Below are positions 33,221 to 42,569 of a stretch of 64,000 nucleotides of DNA, in pieces. Source of the DNA: Geobacter sp. FeAm09 (GTDB taxonomy: Bacteria; Desulfobacterota; Desulfuromonadia; Geobacterales; Pseudopelobacteraceae); NCBI RefSeq assembly GCF_008330225.1, contig NZ_CP042466.1, positions 62,001 through 126,000 of the forward strand. Reading direction: 5' to 3'. Positions within the stretch are counted from its first letter, which is position 1. Each line of letters starts with the position of its first letter. The notes under the pieces were generated by a model that searched no databases, had not been told where the DNA came from, and saw only the letters and a list, made by a program, of their open reading frames with translations. A program made the position numbers and the translations under genes.

Positions 33221-34843
33221 CTAAGGTGTGGTCTGCCCCTGGAGAAGCTTGAGGGCTTCCCGGGCTTTTGCATGCTGTGGATCGAGAGACAATGCGATCC
33301 CGTACTCGCGGGCGGCTTCCCGGGTGCGGCCCTGTGCGCCGTAAAGCTGGGCCAGGTTGAAGTGAACGTCAGGGTTCCAGGGATAGAGCCTGTTGACGGT
33401 TTCGTAGGCCCTGATAGCCTCGTCATAACGTTCCACCGAGGTGTAATACATCCCCAGATTGGCGTAAATGCGCGGCTTGTTCGGGCTTTTGCTTTTGGTG
33501 TCCGTCCAGAGGCGCTCGGTATCCTGCCAGACGATGTTGCGCCGGAAGGTGGCGACGGAGAAGGTGGCGACGGTCACGGCCAGCACCGCCAGGAGCGCGC
33601 CGCCGGCGTGCGGCAGGCGGGGACGGAGGCGCTCCGCCCTGGCGAACAACAGGGCTGCGACGGCCACGAACAGGCCGGCCGACGGCAGGTAGACCCGGTG
33701 CTCGAAGATGACGTCGGCAATGGGGATGAGGCTGGATTCCACGGCAAGGGTGATGAAGAACCAGAGGATGCCGAAGGCGGCAAGGCGGGAAAGGGCTGTT
33801 GCGCCATCCGCGCCGGCTTTTGCGCTGCGGCGGTAGAGCCACCCGGCCAGGGCGAGGAGCGCGAACAGCAGGGCCAGGGAGAGGAAGGCCCGGGGCTCCA
33901 GCAGGGAGTGGCTGATGGGGTAGTCGTGGTCCAGGTTCTGGTTGACCGGGAGCAGGAACAGGCGCAGGTAGGTGACGATGACGCTGAACTGGGTGCAGAG
34001 GTATGCCCAGCGTGAGAAGGGCCATTTGAACGAGGTCGCGTCGTTGATGACGCTGCCGGGCGCCCCGGTGAGGGCGCCGAAATCGATCATGGTGGCCGGT
34101 ATGATCAGCATGGTCATGAACATGGGTGCCAGCAGGAGAAGGAGCCTGCGGCCCGGCCTGCCGAAGAAACAGAACTCGTAGAGGAGCACGGCCAGGGGGA
34201 GGGTAAAGGCGATCTCCTTGGTTTTCATGGCCAGAACCGCGGCCAGGAGCGACAGCAGATAGAAGGGGGCCACCCGCCGGGAGCGGAAGGGCGCCCCCTC
34301 GGCTTGGGCCATCCGCCAGCGAATATGCAGGAGCAGTGCCGCCAGGTAGAAGAGGGTGGTCAGGGATGCGACCCGCTGGTAGATGTAGGTGACGGCCTGG
34401 GTCTGCATGGGGTGGCAGACGAAGAGCAGGGCGGCGCAGAGGGGGAGCAGGCGGATGGTCTGGCCGTGTGCGCCGGGCCGTTCGCGGAAGAATGGTGTGC
34501 GCAGGGTGAGGGCCGCGAGCCCGTAGACGAGCAGGGCGTTGATGACGTGGATGGCCAGGTTGACCACATGGTATCCGGCCACGTTCAGGCCGCCGAAGTA
34601 GTAGTTGAGGGCAAAGGTGAAGATGGCGATGAAGCGGTTGGGGAAGTTTTCATAGCCGCTGCCGTTGGCAAGGAAGTTGCCTAGGGACCGGATGACCGGG
34701 TTCTCCACGATGTTTTCCGAATCGTCGAGGACAAACGGCACCTGGAAGGTGTTGGCGTAGACAAGCACCGCCAGGGTGACGAGGATTGCGGCATGGGCCA
34801 GCGGAAAACCGGCATGTCTGGTCGCCGTGGTGCGAGTGGTCAT
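33221..34843 (-). CDS. TMTC-like GT-C membrane protein with TPRs (copy 4)
   Basis: A 540-residue protein, the first of the three minus-strand TMTC genes. The acidic loop reads VPFVLDDSENIVENP; the membrane part closely matches copy 2. Two to three TPRs at the C-terminus (RIYANLGMYYTSVERYDEAIRAYETV) differ from those of copy 2. That suggests a conserved catalytic membrane domain with changeable partner-binding repeats. It lies 56 bases after the FKBP gene. Confidence 0.84.
   Translation of the reverse strand: MTTRTTATRHAGFPLAHAAILVTLAVLVYANTFQVPFVLDDSENIVENPVIRSLGNFLANGSGYENFPNRFIAIFTFALNYYFGGLNVAGYHVVNLAIHVINALLVYGLAALTLRTPFFRERPGAHGQTIRLLPLCAALLFVCHPMQTQAVTYIYQRVASLTTLFYLAALLLHIRWRMAQAEGAPFRSRRVAPFYLLSLLAAVLAMKTKEIAFTLPLAVLLYEFCFFGRPGRRLLLLLAPMFMTMLIIPATMIDFGALTGAPGSVINDATSFKWPFSRWAYLCTQFSVIVTYLRLFLLPVNQNLDHDYPISHSLLEPRAFLSLALLFALLALAGWLYRRSAKAGADGATALSRLAAFGILWFFITLAVESSLIPIADVIFEHRVYLPSAGLFVAVAALLFARAERLRPRLPHAGGALLAVLAVTVATFSVATFRRNIVWQDTERLWTDTKSKSPNKPRIYANLGMYYTSVERYDEAIRAYETVNRLYPWNPDVHFNLAQLYGAQGRTREAAREYGIALSLDPQHAKAREALKLLQGQTTP
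33501..34717. repeat. Direct repeat unit B (membrane-domain DNA of TMTC copy 4)
   Basis: Partner of the block at 30150-31366. Same orientation. The near-identity of a ~0.88-kb core beside diverged flanks points to gene conversion or a recent partial duplication. Recombination between the units would delete copy 3. Confidence 0.85.
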
Positions 34844-34899
34844 GCCGGTTGTCCTGTCGCGCCGAATGATGGTGTTCTCATGGTGTATCGCCAGCCCTG

Positions 34900-35568
34900 C
34901 TATTTTACTATTTCCAGAAGTTCAACCTCGAACACGAGGACGGCGTTGGGGGGGATGAGGCCGGCACCGGCGCCACTTTCGCCGTAGGCAAGCCGCGGCG
35001 GGCAGACCAGCTTGGCCTTGCCGCCGGTCTTCATCTTCTGCACCCCTTCAGTCCAGCACTTGATCACCTTGTCCAGCGGAAATTCGGCCGCTTGTTCCCG
35101 TTTGTACGAGCTGTCGAATTCCTTGCCGTCAATGAGGGTCCCCCGATAGTTGACCTTTACCTTGTCGGTCGCACTCGGGTTCGGCCCGCTCCCCTCTTGG
35201 GTCGCAACATAGATCATGCCCGATTCGGTCTTGACGGCGCCCTTCTCCTGGGCGGCCTTTTCCAGAAACTCGTTGCTCTCGGCCGAGAGCCTGCCCGCCT
35301 TGCGTTTCATGCGTGCATCGGCCAGATCCCTGGACTGCTTCTTGTAGTCGTCCGGGTTGACGAGCAGTTTTTTCCCGGCCGCGGCGTCGGCAAAGCCCTG
35401 TTTCACCAGCTCAAGTTCGGCCGGAGAGAAGTTGAAGACGGAGATATGGCCGGCCAGCATCGAGCCGATGGCATACATGGTCTTCTGTTCTTCGGTTTGT
35501 GGCTCGCTGGCGGCGAAAACCGGGACGGCCAGCAGGACAAGAAAGGCAGCGACAATATTTTTGATCAT
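34900..35568 (-). CDS. FKBP-type peptidyl-prolyl isomerase, periplasmic
   Basis: A 222-residue protein with a signal peptide (IVAAFLVLLAVPVFAAS). An FKBP N-terminal dimerisation domain spans about residues 25-110 and the FKBP catalytic domain about 125-222 (VKVNYRGTLIDGKEFDSSY, PLDKVIKCWTEGVQKMKTGGKAKLVCPPRLAYGE, IPPNAVLVFEVELLEI). The layout matches FkpA/Mip-type periplasmic foldases. PPIases are often encoded near extracellular cytochromes in Geobacter, and this one heads the TMTC gene run, so it may help fold exported cytochromes. The link is inferred. Confidence 0.9.
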   Translation of the reverse strand: MIKNIVAAFLVLLAVPVFAASEPQTEEQKTMYAIGSMLAGHISVFNFSPAELELVKQGFADAAAGKKLLVNPDDYKKQSRDLADARMKRKAGRLSAESNEFLEKAAQEKGAVKTESGMIYVATQEGSGPNPSATDKVKVNYRGTLIDGKEFDSSYKREQAAEFPLDKVIKCWTEGVQKMKTGGKAKLVCPPRLAYGESGAGAGLIPPNAVLVFEVELLEIVK

Positions 35569-35628
35569 GTTTTTCCTTCCCCTTTGCTTTTGTTCGTTGC
35601 CGGCGGCAACGAGGGTGAGTGTTCCTGA

Positions 35629-36423
35629 TTACATTTTTTCCCGTGGTTTCAACCAGCGGTAGGCCATGCGGGTCCGCAGGCTGAGCAGCCGATGGACCGG
35701 CAGCATCAAACGCCCCGGGATCCCCAGGGGGCCGACATGGCGGCACGCCGTGGCGTAAGCCGCATCGAGCTGCTCGCCGGTCTGCCGGCTTCCCTTGGCC
35801 GCACCGTGGATGCGAAAGTCCGCAAGTTCCTCATGCAGCACGATCGGATCGCTGATCCGGGCAAAGCGCAGCCATTGGTCGTAATCCATATCGAGGTGCA
35901 GATCGATGTCGAGGCCCCCGGCCATATCCCAGAGCGCCCGATTCCAGAAAAGCCCCTGCTGGGGGATGAAATTCTCGGTCAACAGCTTGAGGCGTGAAAA
36001 GCGCCGACCCCGCCAGTTCTTGTAGTGGGCGATGAAGCTCATGACCGGCGCCCCCTGGGCGTCAATCAGACTGGCCTTGCTGTAGAGCCATGCCGGTTCG
36101 TCACGGGCCAGCAGGGGTGCCACCTTGGCCAGCGCCCCCGGACGAAGGCGGTCGTCCGAGTTGAGCCACCCCAAGACCCGGCCGCGGGCCAGCGCCATGC
36201 CCCGGTTTACCGCATCCGATTGCCCCCGGTCCGGCGCAAAGTGGAGGACGAGACATTCCCCGTATTCCTTGTGCAGTTCCAGCAGCAACTCCCGTGAGCC
36301 GTCGCTGGAACCGGGGTCCATGACCAGCAGTTCGACCGTCACCCCCTCTTGGTCGAGGACCGAGCGCACGGCCTCCTCCAGGTAGGCGACCTGCTGGTAT
36401 GACGGCATGACGATGGATACCAT
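35629..36423 (-). CDS. Family 2 glycosyltransferase
   Basis: A 264-residue GT-A enzyme. The start is set at MVSIVMPSYQQVAYLEEAV (36423), the usual beginning of the fold; an ATG at 36465 would add 14 residues. Motifs: ELLVMDPGSSDGS, APDRGQSDAVNRGMALARGRVLGWLNSDDRL (NSDD as the DxD), and LDIDLHLDMDYDQWLRFA. It is very probably a surface-glycan glycosyltransferase acting on the cytoplasmic face. It is followed by the FKBP gene and preceded by another GT2 gene. Confidence 0.85.
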   Translation of the reverse strand: MVSIVMPSYQQVAYLEEAVRSVLDQEGVTVELLVMDPGSSDGSRELLLELHKEYGECLVLHFAPDRGQSDAVNRGMALARGRVLGWLNSDDRLRPGALAKVAPLLARDEPAWLYSKASLIDAQGAPVMSFIAHYKNWRGRRFSRLKLLTENFIPQQGLFWNRALWDMAGGLDIDLHLDMDYDQWLRFARISDPIVLHEELADFRIHGAAKGSRQTGEQLDAAYATACRHVGPLGIPGRLMLPVHRLLSLRTRMAYRWLKPREKM

Positions 36424-36472
36424 GTCGCGAATCCTGTTCTGTTGTAATCTTGCCGGTTCACGCATGGGCGGG

Positions 36473-37651
36473 CTATTCCAGGTGATCGTTAATACCGCTG
36501 CCGATGGGGTTCTTGGTCTTGAGAAAGAGCATGGAGAACATGAAACAGTTGAATATCCCCTGGCCGGCAATGGTAATCAGGGTGAGCGCGGGAATGACGT
36601 GCCTCATGGTTACCCGGACATCGAGCGCGGGGTAACCTGCCGCATACCATCCCCAGAAGCTGATGGAAAAGATGATGATGCCGGCGAGGCCGATTGCGCC
36701 GAACACGACAAGGAGCTTTTCGAGGGAAAAGCGTTTGAGCTGTTTGATGAAGGCCGTATCCGTCGGCAAAATGCCGATGAGATGGGCGTAGAGATTGGCA
36801 AAAAGCCCGGCGAATATGGTCTGGATGCCGACAATCGTCATAAACGACATGGTCAGCAGGGAATGCACGTCAAGTACTGCCGGCCCGATCCGCACCGCGT
36901 CCAGGAGCAGCATGATGCCGAGGGCCAGTGCGGTCAGGACCAGGGCCATTCCGGGGTAGATGAAAAGCCAGTTGGGCGCATGCAGGAGCATGAAGCGCAG
37001 ATGGCGCCAGCCGTCGCGCCAGCGGCGGAGATGCGGCGGGCGATTTCGGCCGTCCTTGTACAGCGTGATCGGTACCTCCGTCATCTTCAAGCTGTTGAGC
37101 CTGCTTTTGATGACCTGTTCCGAGGCCCATTCCATCCCGGTGGTGACCAGGCCGATGCCGAGTACCTTGTCGCGTCTGAAGGCCCGCATGCCGCAATGGA
37201 AATCGCTGGTCTCGATATTGAAGAACAGCCTTCCGATAAATGTGAGTATGGGGTTGCCGAGCACGCGGTTGAGCGTGGGCATGGCCCCGGGCATGATGGT
37301 GCCTTTGAGGCGGGTGCCCATGCAGACGTCATAGCCTTCTTCCAGCTTTTGCAGCATCGGGTAGGCTTCGTCGAAGTGATAGCTGTCGTCGCTGTCGCCC
37401 ATGATGACATAGTCGCCCCGGGCCTGCTCGATCCCGTATTGCAAGGCGGCGCCATACCCGCGGACCGGGCAGATGACCACCCGGGCACCGAGCTCTTCGG
37501 CGATTTTCTGGCTGCCGTCCGTTGACCCGTTGTCGGAGACAACGACTTCGCCATCTATGTGATGCCTCTCAAGGAGCTCTTTCGCCCGCCCGATGCAGGT
37601 CGGCAGGGTCAGGGCCTCGTTGAGGCACGGCATGACTATGGAGAGTCTCAT
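36473..37651 (-). CDS. GT2 glycosyltransferase with C-terminal membrane domain
   Basis: A 392-residue protein starting MRLSIVMPCLNEALTL with AAGGA eight bases upstream. The GT-A domain (residues 1-230) has VSDNGSTDGS and MGDSDDSYHF, and FHCGMRAFRRDKVLGIGL for acceptor binding. Four transmembrane helices follow (about residues 240-385). This layout resembles polyprenyl-phosphate hexose synthases of the DPM1/GtrB type. Such enzymes supply lipid-linked donors to periplasmic GT-C enzymes, so it is a second candidate donor source for the TMTC proteins. Confidence 0.85.
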   Translation of the reverse strand: MRLSIVMPCLNEALTLPTCIGRAKELLERHHIDGEVVVSDNGSTDGSQKIAEELGARVVICPVRGYGAALQYGIEQARGDYVIMGDSDDSYHFDEAYPMLQKLEEGYDVCMGTRLKGTIMPGAMPTLNRVLGNPILTFIGRLFFNIETSDFHCGMRAFRRDKVLGIGLVTTGMEWASEQVIKSRLNSLKMTEVPITLYKDGRNRPPHLRRWRDGWRHLRFMLLHAPNWLFIYPGMALVLTALALGIMLLLDAVRIGPAVLDVHSLLTMSFMTIVGIQTIFAGLFANLYAHLIGILPTDTAFIKQLKRFSLEKLLVVFGAIGLAGIIIFSISFWGWYAAGYPALDVRVTMRHVIPALTLITIAGQGIFNCFMFSMLFLKTKNPIGSGINDHLE

Positions 37652-38109
37652 GGGGTAATCCTTGATGCTCCCGGCACGGGACGAAGGCGTCTGCTGCCAC
37701 GCCACCTTCGCTCTGCGGAGCGGGGATGGGTTCTTGCGCTTCCAAGGGGCAGAATATTTTAATGCAAAATCTTGACCGGCCGGTTCTGCTATCTGTTGAA
37801 AATAATAGCCGCTTTGCCGTAATTACGGATAATAGAAGGAGAAAGTTTGAGTTCCTTAACCGCCATTCGTATCAAGTTCTCGTCATTTATGGTCTTATTG
37901 GCAAAAATCGGTGCCCCGATTTTGGTGCCATGCATGAAAATGGCGTTTCTTGTTTCGCCGAATAACGGATCATTTGAGCAGATCCACCGGAACATGGCCG
38001 CCCGGTTACGGCAATTCCGGGGGCCAGTATGCCTGCCGTGACTATGGGAAGCTGCAAAGAGAGAGTACGAGGGGATTTGTGCCGGTAGAAACCTGTGTGT
38101 GCATGGTTA
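37652..38109. other. Gene-free spacer in the glycan cluster
   Basis: About 460 bases between two minus-strand glycosyltransferase genes, lower in GC than its surroundings in the part 37750-37960. A 68-codon minus ORF (37789-37995) reads smoothly (ETRNAIFMHGTKIGAPIFAN) but has no ribosome binding site and no recognised family. It may be a gene remnant. No terminator or promoter was identified with confidence. Confidence 0.4.
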
Positions 38110-39300
38110 TCATGGGGGGGGATTTGTGCTTTCGGTGCACAGACCGGCAATGACCTCGGTGGCCTGCGCGAGTGAACGCCGCCAGTCGTAATTGCGGGCA
38201 CATTCCAGAACGCGCTCGGGAAAGTCTTCATGGGCAAAAAGAAAGTTGAGGTATTCTGAAATGCTCTGAGCCCAGTCAGCTATGGACAGCGAATTGATCA
38301 GCCTCCCGCACTCCGCGGTCACGAATTCCACCGGGCCGCCACTGTTGTGGGCTATTACCGGCGTGCCACAGGCGATTGCTTCGAGAGGGGCCATGCCGAA
38401 TGGTTCATCGACACTGCCGTGGAGGAAGAGCGTTGACCGCAGGTACAGGGACGCAAGGGCCGATTCCCCGATTTTGCCATGGAAGACGACCTGTTGCGCT
38501 ACACCAAGTTTCTTCGCCAACAGTTGGAGTTCGGCCTCCTCCTCACCGGTGCCGACGATATGGAAGGTGAGGTCCGGGAACGTTTTCAGCAGTTCCCGGA
38601 AAACCTCCAGCAGAAAGTCGATCCGCTTGAATTTCGTAAGCCGGGCCACCGTGATGAGCGCCCGCTCTTTCCGCCATCCTGAGCCGGTAAAATCCTGAAA
38701 ATCCACGCCAGGATGTGCAATCCCGTCCACTTTCAGCCCGTAAACGCGCTCCACCTCCGCTGCGGTAAAGCGGCTGTTCGCGACAATGCGGTCACAAACG
38801 TTCACCAGGGAGACATCGATGGCCGCCAGAACAGGCTTCAGAACACGGGCCACCAGGCTCTTCCAGGCAGGTCTAAGAGCCCGAATCCATGCATCGGAAT
38901 GGATAAAGGCACTTGGCTCGTGACAGATCCAGACCAGTTTAGCCTCCGGCCTGTTCCGCTTGTAGAGCCAAGCCCACCAATTCGACGGAAAGACTTGCGG
39001 GACGAGCACGCCGGCCCGCCACGTGCTGATAGCCCGATTGATCCGGGCCTGCCAGAATGGGAAGAGCAGCCAGTAGAACATGCTCGAGGTCAGTGGACCA
39101 CCAAGGGAAACCACCTCGATCCCGGCCGGGAGAGCAAAGGAATCCCTCTTGATCCTCATGACCAGAAGCCCGACCGTGGCGCCCCGCTCAAGAAGCTGTC
39201 CGGCGAGGTGCAGGGCATAGCTGCTCGCCCCGCCCGGAACGACGAGGTGAGGCAGGAGAATAAGGATGCGGGTGCCCTTCAGGTTGTGCGTAACGTCCAT
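38110..39300 (-). CDS. Family 4 (GT-B) glycosyltransferase
   Basis: A 396-residue protein. The N-terminal half has the acceptor domain (RILILLPHLVVPGGASSYALHLAGQL). The C-terminal Glycos_transf_1 domain contains LITVARLTKFKRIDFLLEVF, FHIVGTGEEEAELQLLAKKL, VVFHGKIGESALASLYLRS and the EX7E-type motif EPFGMAPLEAIACGTPVIA. Start ATG 39300; its ribosome binding site is weak. It transfers a sugar from a nucleotide donor during assembly of the surface glycan. Confidence 0.9.
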   Translation of the reverse strand: MDVTHNLKGTRILILLPHLVVPGGASSYALHLAGQLLERGATVGLLVMRIKRDSFALPAGIEVVSLGGPLTSSMFYWLLFPFWQARINRAISTWRAGVLVPQVFPSNWWAWLYKRNRPEAKLVWICHEPSAFIHSDAWIRALRPAWKSLVARVLKPVLAAIDVSLVNVCDRIVANSRFTAAEVERVYGLKVDGIAHPGVDFQDFTGSGWRKERALITVARLTKFKRIDFLLEVFRELLKTFPDLTFHIVGTGEEEAELQLLAKKLGVAQQVVFHGKIGESALASLYLRSTLFLHGSVDEPFGMAPLEAIACGTPVIAHNSGGPVEFVTAECGRLINSLSIADWAQSISEYLNFLFAHEDFPERVLECARNYDWRRSLAQATEVIAGLCTESTNPPP

Positions 39301-39368
39301 CGATGAGCCTATGTTGTTGTGCTGGCCGCCAGGGCGGCACTTCACCGATGCTGCGCCGGCCAGGGCTG

Positions 39369-40459
39369 TCAGGCCCCAAAGCGGTTCATGACATCGATTA
39401 CCCGTGATATGTCTTCCCCGGTATGACAGCTTGAGATCGGAAGGCTGAGCGTTGTCACGTGGATTTCGTCTGCAAGCGGGTATGCGTCGGCATCAAACAT
39501 CCCCCGAAGCGCCTTCTGCCGGTGGGGGGGACGGGGTAATGAATATCGGTTTGAATCCCGTGTTCCGCCAGATACTTCTTGAGCTCGTCCCGGCGCTTGT
39601 GGCGGATGTTGTAAATATGATAGACATCGAAAAAATCGTCCCGGATGCACGGTTTGACAAAATCGTCCCGCAAGCCGTGGTGATAGAGATTGGCCAATTG
39701 CCTTTTGTGTCCATTTATACGGTCAAGCGAGGGGAGCTTGACCGACAGAAAGGCCGCCTGTATTTCATCGAGGCGGGAGTTCAGGCCAACTACATCATTG
39801 TAATATTTTATCGTGGAACCATAATTCCTGAGAGCCTTCAATCTCTCTGCTATCGCGCTGTCGCTTGTCGTAATGGCCCCGGCATCTCCCAAAGCGCCAA
39901 GGTTTTTGGTCGGATAGAAGCTAAAGGCCGCGCAGTCGCCAAATGTCCCGGCTTTTTTGCCTTTCAGTGAGGCCCCATGGGCCTGGGCACAGTCTTCAAA
40001 AATCTTGAGCCCGTGCCGGTGCCCGATTTCCAGAATCTTCTCCATGTCGCAGACTTTGCCATAGAGGTGAACCGACATGATTGCCACTGTTTTCCCGGTG
40101 ATATGTTCTTCGAGCCTGGCCGGGTCAATATTGTAGGTCCAGAGATCGGGTTCCACCAGTACCGGCTTCAGGCCGCAGTGGAGAATGGCGAGGATCGTGG
40201 CGATATAGGTGTTTGATGGTGCGATGACCTCGCTCTCTGCGGGAAAATCGTAAGCTTTCAACGAAAGGATCAGGGCATCGAGTCCCGAGGCCACGCCGAT
40301 GCAGTATGAACTCCCGCAGTAGTCAGCAAACTCCCGCTCGAAACGCTCAACGTTCCTGCCCAGAATATACCAGCCGCTCTCAAGTGTTTCAGAGCTGGCC
40401 CGTTTCAGTTCCGCCAGGTATGGTGCATTAACCCTGCTGAGATTCTCGTATTCAATCAT
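39369..40459 (-). pseudogene. DegT/DnrJ/EryC1 sugar aminotransferase with C-terminal frameshift
   Basis: The main frame (from ATG 40459) encodes a PLP-dependent sugar aminotransferase: [57 protein letters not shown], and [17 protein letters not shown] with the PLP lysine. After HYPVPP the frame breaks at a G7 run (39524-39530, C7 in the coding sense). The missing tail ([24 protein letters not shown]...DVMNRFGA) continues in another frame to 39369. Eight bases in the run would restore a normal ~363-residue enzyme. This may be a sequencing error, inactivation or phase variation. The enzyme aminates a keto-sugar nucleotide. Confidence 0.85.
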
Positions 40460-40500
40460 ACAGGTACCCACTCCGGTTATCCGTGTTCAAGAGTGTCGTG

Positions 40501-41613
40501 TCAGCCGAGTTCCGGACGCTTGGGCCGGAACTGCCGTAGCCAATGGACCGCAAGCGTCCCGCAGATCAAACAAGCCTGTCTGATCTGCGCCAGTGCAAAC
40601 ATGAGCGTAGTGCGAAAATTATCAGATCCCCCGGCGCTTGCAAACGAGGATTTTGTCTTTGCCGTCTCTTTGACAAGTCTCGATAGAGCGCGACAGGCCG
40701 CGGCAGGACCGAACGCTTTTCGGGCAATTTCCAGCCTGGCAGACTTATAGGCGTAGGTGACCAGGTGAAGTTTGCATATTTTGGCAAGGTTTGAATCGTA
40801 ATCGGCCAATAAGCCGGGGTGTTTTAATACCTCGCCGCATCGCCGTACCAGTTCCTTGCCGGCTTCATGGTACTTGTCCAGCTCAAGGTTGCTTTCACTC
40901 CATGATCCGGTATGGGCCCGCATAAGAACAAATGGCACATCCGTGTACGCAATTCTGTCAAATTGGCCGCATCGTATGAGAAAGAGGTACTCGCAATAGA
41001 GGCCTATTGCAGAATCGCACAGCTCCTCGACGCCGCCAACAATGCCCCTGAGGGCGGCAGTGTCGAACAGGCCCGAGGTTGAGACGATTTTCAGCGAGCC
41101 GATAAAACGCCCGAGAAATTCCCGGCCTGTGAGCAGATCCATTGTGTGGAACATTTCTTGGCCTTGAACCGCACCCGTACGTGTATCTTTTGCCGACGAA
41201 AGGAAGGAGATATTTTGCAGTCCGGGGAGCAATTTGTCATACCTCAGAACCCGGCATGACGAAAAGAAAGCCGGGGGGAAATTGCTTTTAGTCAGGAGTG
41301 CGCAAGCGGTTGCCAGAAAATCGGGTTCGTAAAGGTCGTCATCAAACAGCCATGTGAAGTAACGTCCCGAAGCCAGGGCGAGCAATGCATTCATGTTGCC
41401 CACTTCCCGCAGGTTGCGGGGATGGTTGACGAAGCGGATACGCGGGTCGGATATGCCGAGCATATCGCCAGTCAGCACCTCGGCAGTAAAATCATTGCCG
41501 ACGATAACTTCGAAGTCGGTGAAGCTTTGGGAAAGAATGGAATTCAGGGTGTCCCGCAGCAGGTCATGCCGGTTGTACGTCGGTACCCCTATGGTAACGA
41601 AGGGACGCGCCAC
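40501..41613 (-). CDS. Family 2 glycosyltransferase
   Basis: A 370-residue protein starting at a GTG that overlaps the preceding stop by one base (TAGTG). GT-A motifs: VTIGVPTYNRHDLLRDTLNSI, FEVIVGNDF and WLFDDDLYEPDF (DDD metal site). The C-terminal third is helical and unassigned. It belongs to the glycan operon and probably adds one residue to the repeating unit. Confidence 0.87.
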   Translation of the reverse strand: MARPFVTIGVPTYNRHDLLRDTLNSILSQSFTDFEVIVGNDFTAEVLTGDMLGISDPRIRFVNHPRNLREVGNMNALLALASGRYFTWLFDDDLYEPDFLATACALLTKSNFPPAFFSSCRVLRYDKLLPGLQNISFLSSAKDTRTGAVQGQEMFHTMDLLTGREFLGRFIGSLKIVSTSGLFDTAALRGIVGGVEELCDSAIGLYCEYLFLIRCGQFDRIAYTDVPFVLMRAHTGSWSESNLELDKYHEAGKELVRRCGEVLKHPGLLADYDSNLAKICKLHLVTYAYKSARLEIARKAFGPAAACRALSRLVKETAKTKSSFASAGGSDNFRTTLMFALAQIRQACLICGTLAVHWLRQFRPKRPELG

Positions 41614-42569
41614 TAATCGGCCTCCCCCGTGTGTCGCGTGTTCGCTGCTTCAAGCAGCTCAATGGTTGCCTGTATGCCGCGGGCCAAATCTCCCTTGTAG
41701 GCAAAACCGGCATTCCGGAAGCGCTGGCTGTCGACATGGTAGGAAAGCTGGTTCATGATCTCCGTATCAACATACCGGATGGAGATTTCCGGAACGAAAC
41801 GCGAAATGATCTCTATAATCGCATTTACGGTGGTATTGGTCGTGACTACGTTATAGACCCTGCCGTCATAGAGCTCTCTGTGTATGATCATGATCAGGGC
41901 CTCAACTGCATCGGCCAGGTCAAGATAGGGACGGTACTGATGCAGCGCCGTCTTCCACACGGTGATCGGCAACCCCATCACCGCCTGCCAGCAGAACTTG
42001 TTGATGGCAGTATGAAACCGCATGCCGGCGGATGTTCCGAAAATAGTGCCGAAGCGGCAGGTGACAAAGCGCAGCCCCGCTTCCCGCCCCAGGGACTGAA
42101 GCATCTGCTCCGCCCGCAATTTTGAATCGGCATACGGGCTTTGGGGCTGCAACTCTTCGGGGGAACAATCCTCGTCTACAACCTTGACTTGCGAGCCGTA
42201 AACGCTTGTCGTGGATATGAAAATCAGCGGGGTGCCGGTGCGGCAGCACGCCCGGGCAACTCGCTCGGTGCCCTCGAAGTTGACCTGCTCAACCAAGTCC
42301 CGGTTCTGGAAACTGCCCGCAGCGTTGGTGATGGCTGCCAAGTGGACGACGACACTGGCGCCGCTGAAAATGGCGTCAAGGTCGGCGGTCAGCACATCCG
42401 TTTCCAGAAAATGGTAGCGGCCATGGGGCGGAAGGTTAAAGAGGGAACTGTATCGTTGGGTTGAAAGGTTGTCCAGCAACATGATCTCGGCACCGGGAAA
42501 ATGCTCGGGAACTGTTCTGATAAGGCGGGAACCGATATGCCCCAATGCTCCGGTAATAACAATTTTCAT
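41613..42569 (-). CDS. NAD-dependent sugar-nucleotide epimerase/dehydratase (SDR 1)
   Basis: A 318-residue extended SDR. It has an NAD-binding GALGHIGSRL (GxxGxxG) motif at residues 7-16, HLAAIT, ISTTSVYG and the catalytic YADSK. It is the third of three consecutive SDR genes, joined to the preceding one by an ATGA overlap. Specificity (4-epimerase, dehydratase or reductase) cannot be read from the sequence. Confidence 0.88.
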   Translation of the reverse strand: MKIVITGALGHIGSRLIRTVPEHFPGAEIMLLDNLSTQRYSSLFNLPPHGRYHFLETDVLTADLDAIFSGASVVVHLAAITNAAGSFQNRDLVEQVNFEGTERVARACCRTGTPLIFISTTSVYGSQVKVVDEDCSPEELQPQSPYADSKLRAEQMLQSLGREAGLRFVTCRFGTIFGTSAGMRFHTAINKFCWQAVMGLPITVWKTALHQYRPYLDLADAVEALIMIIHRELYDGRVYNVVTTNTTVNAIIEIISRFVPEISIRYVDTEIMNQLSYHVDSQRFRNAGFAYKGDLARGIQATIELLEAANTRHTGEAD

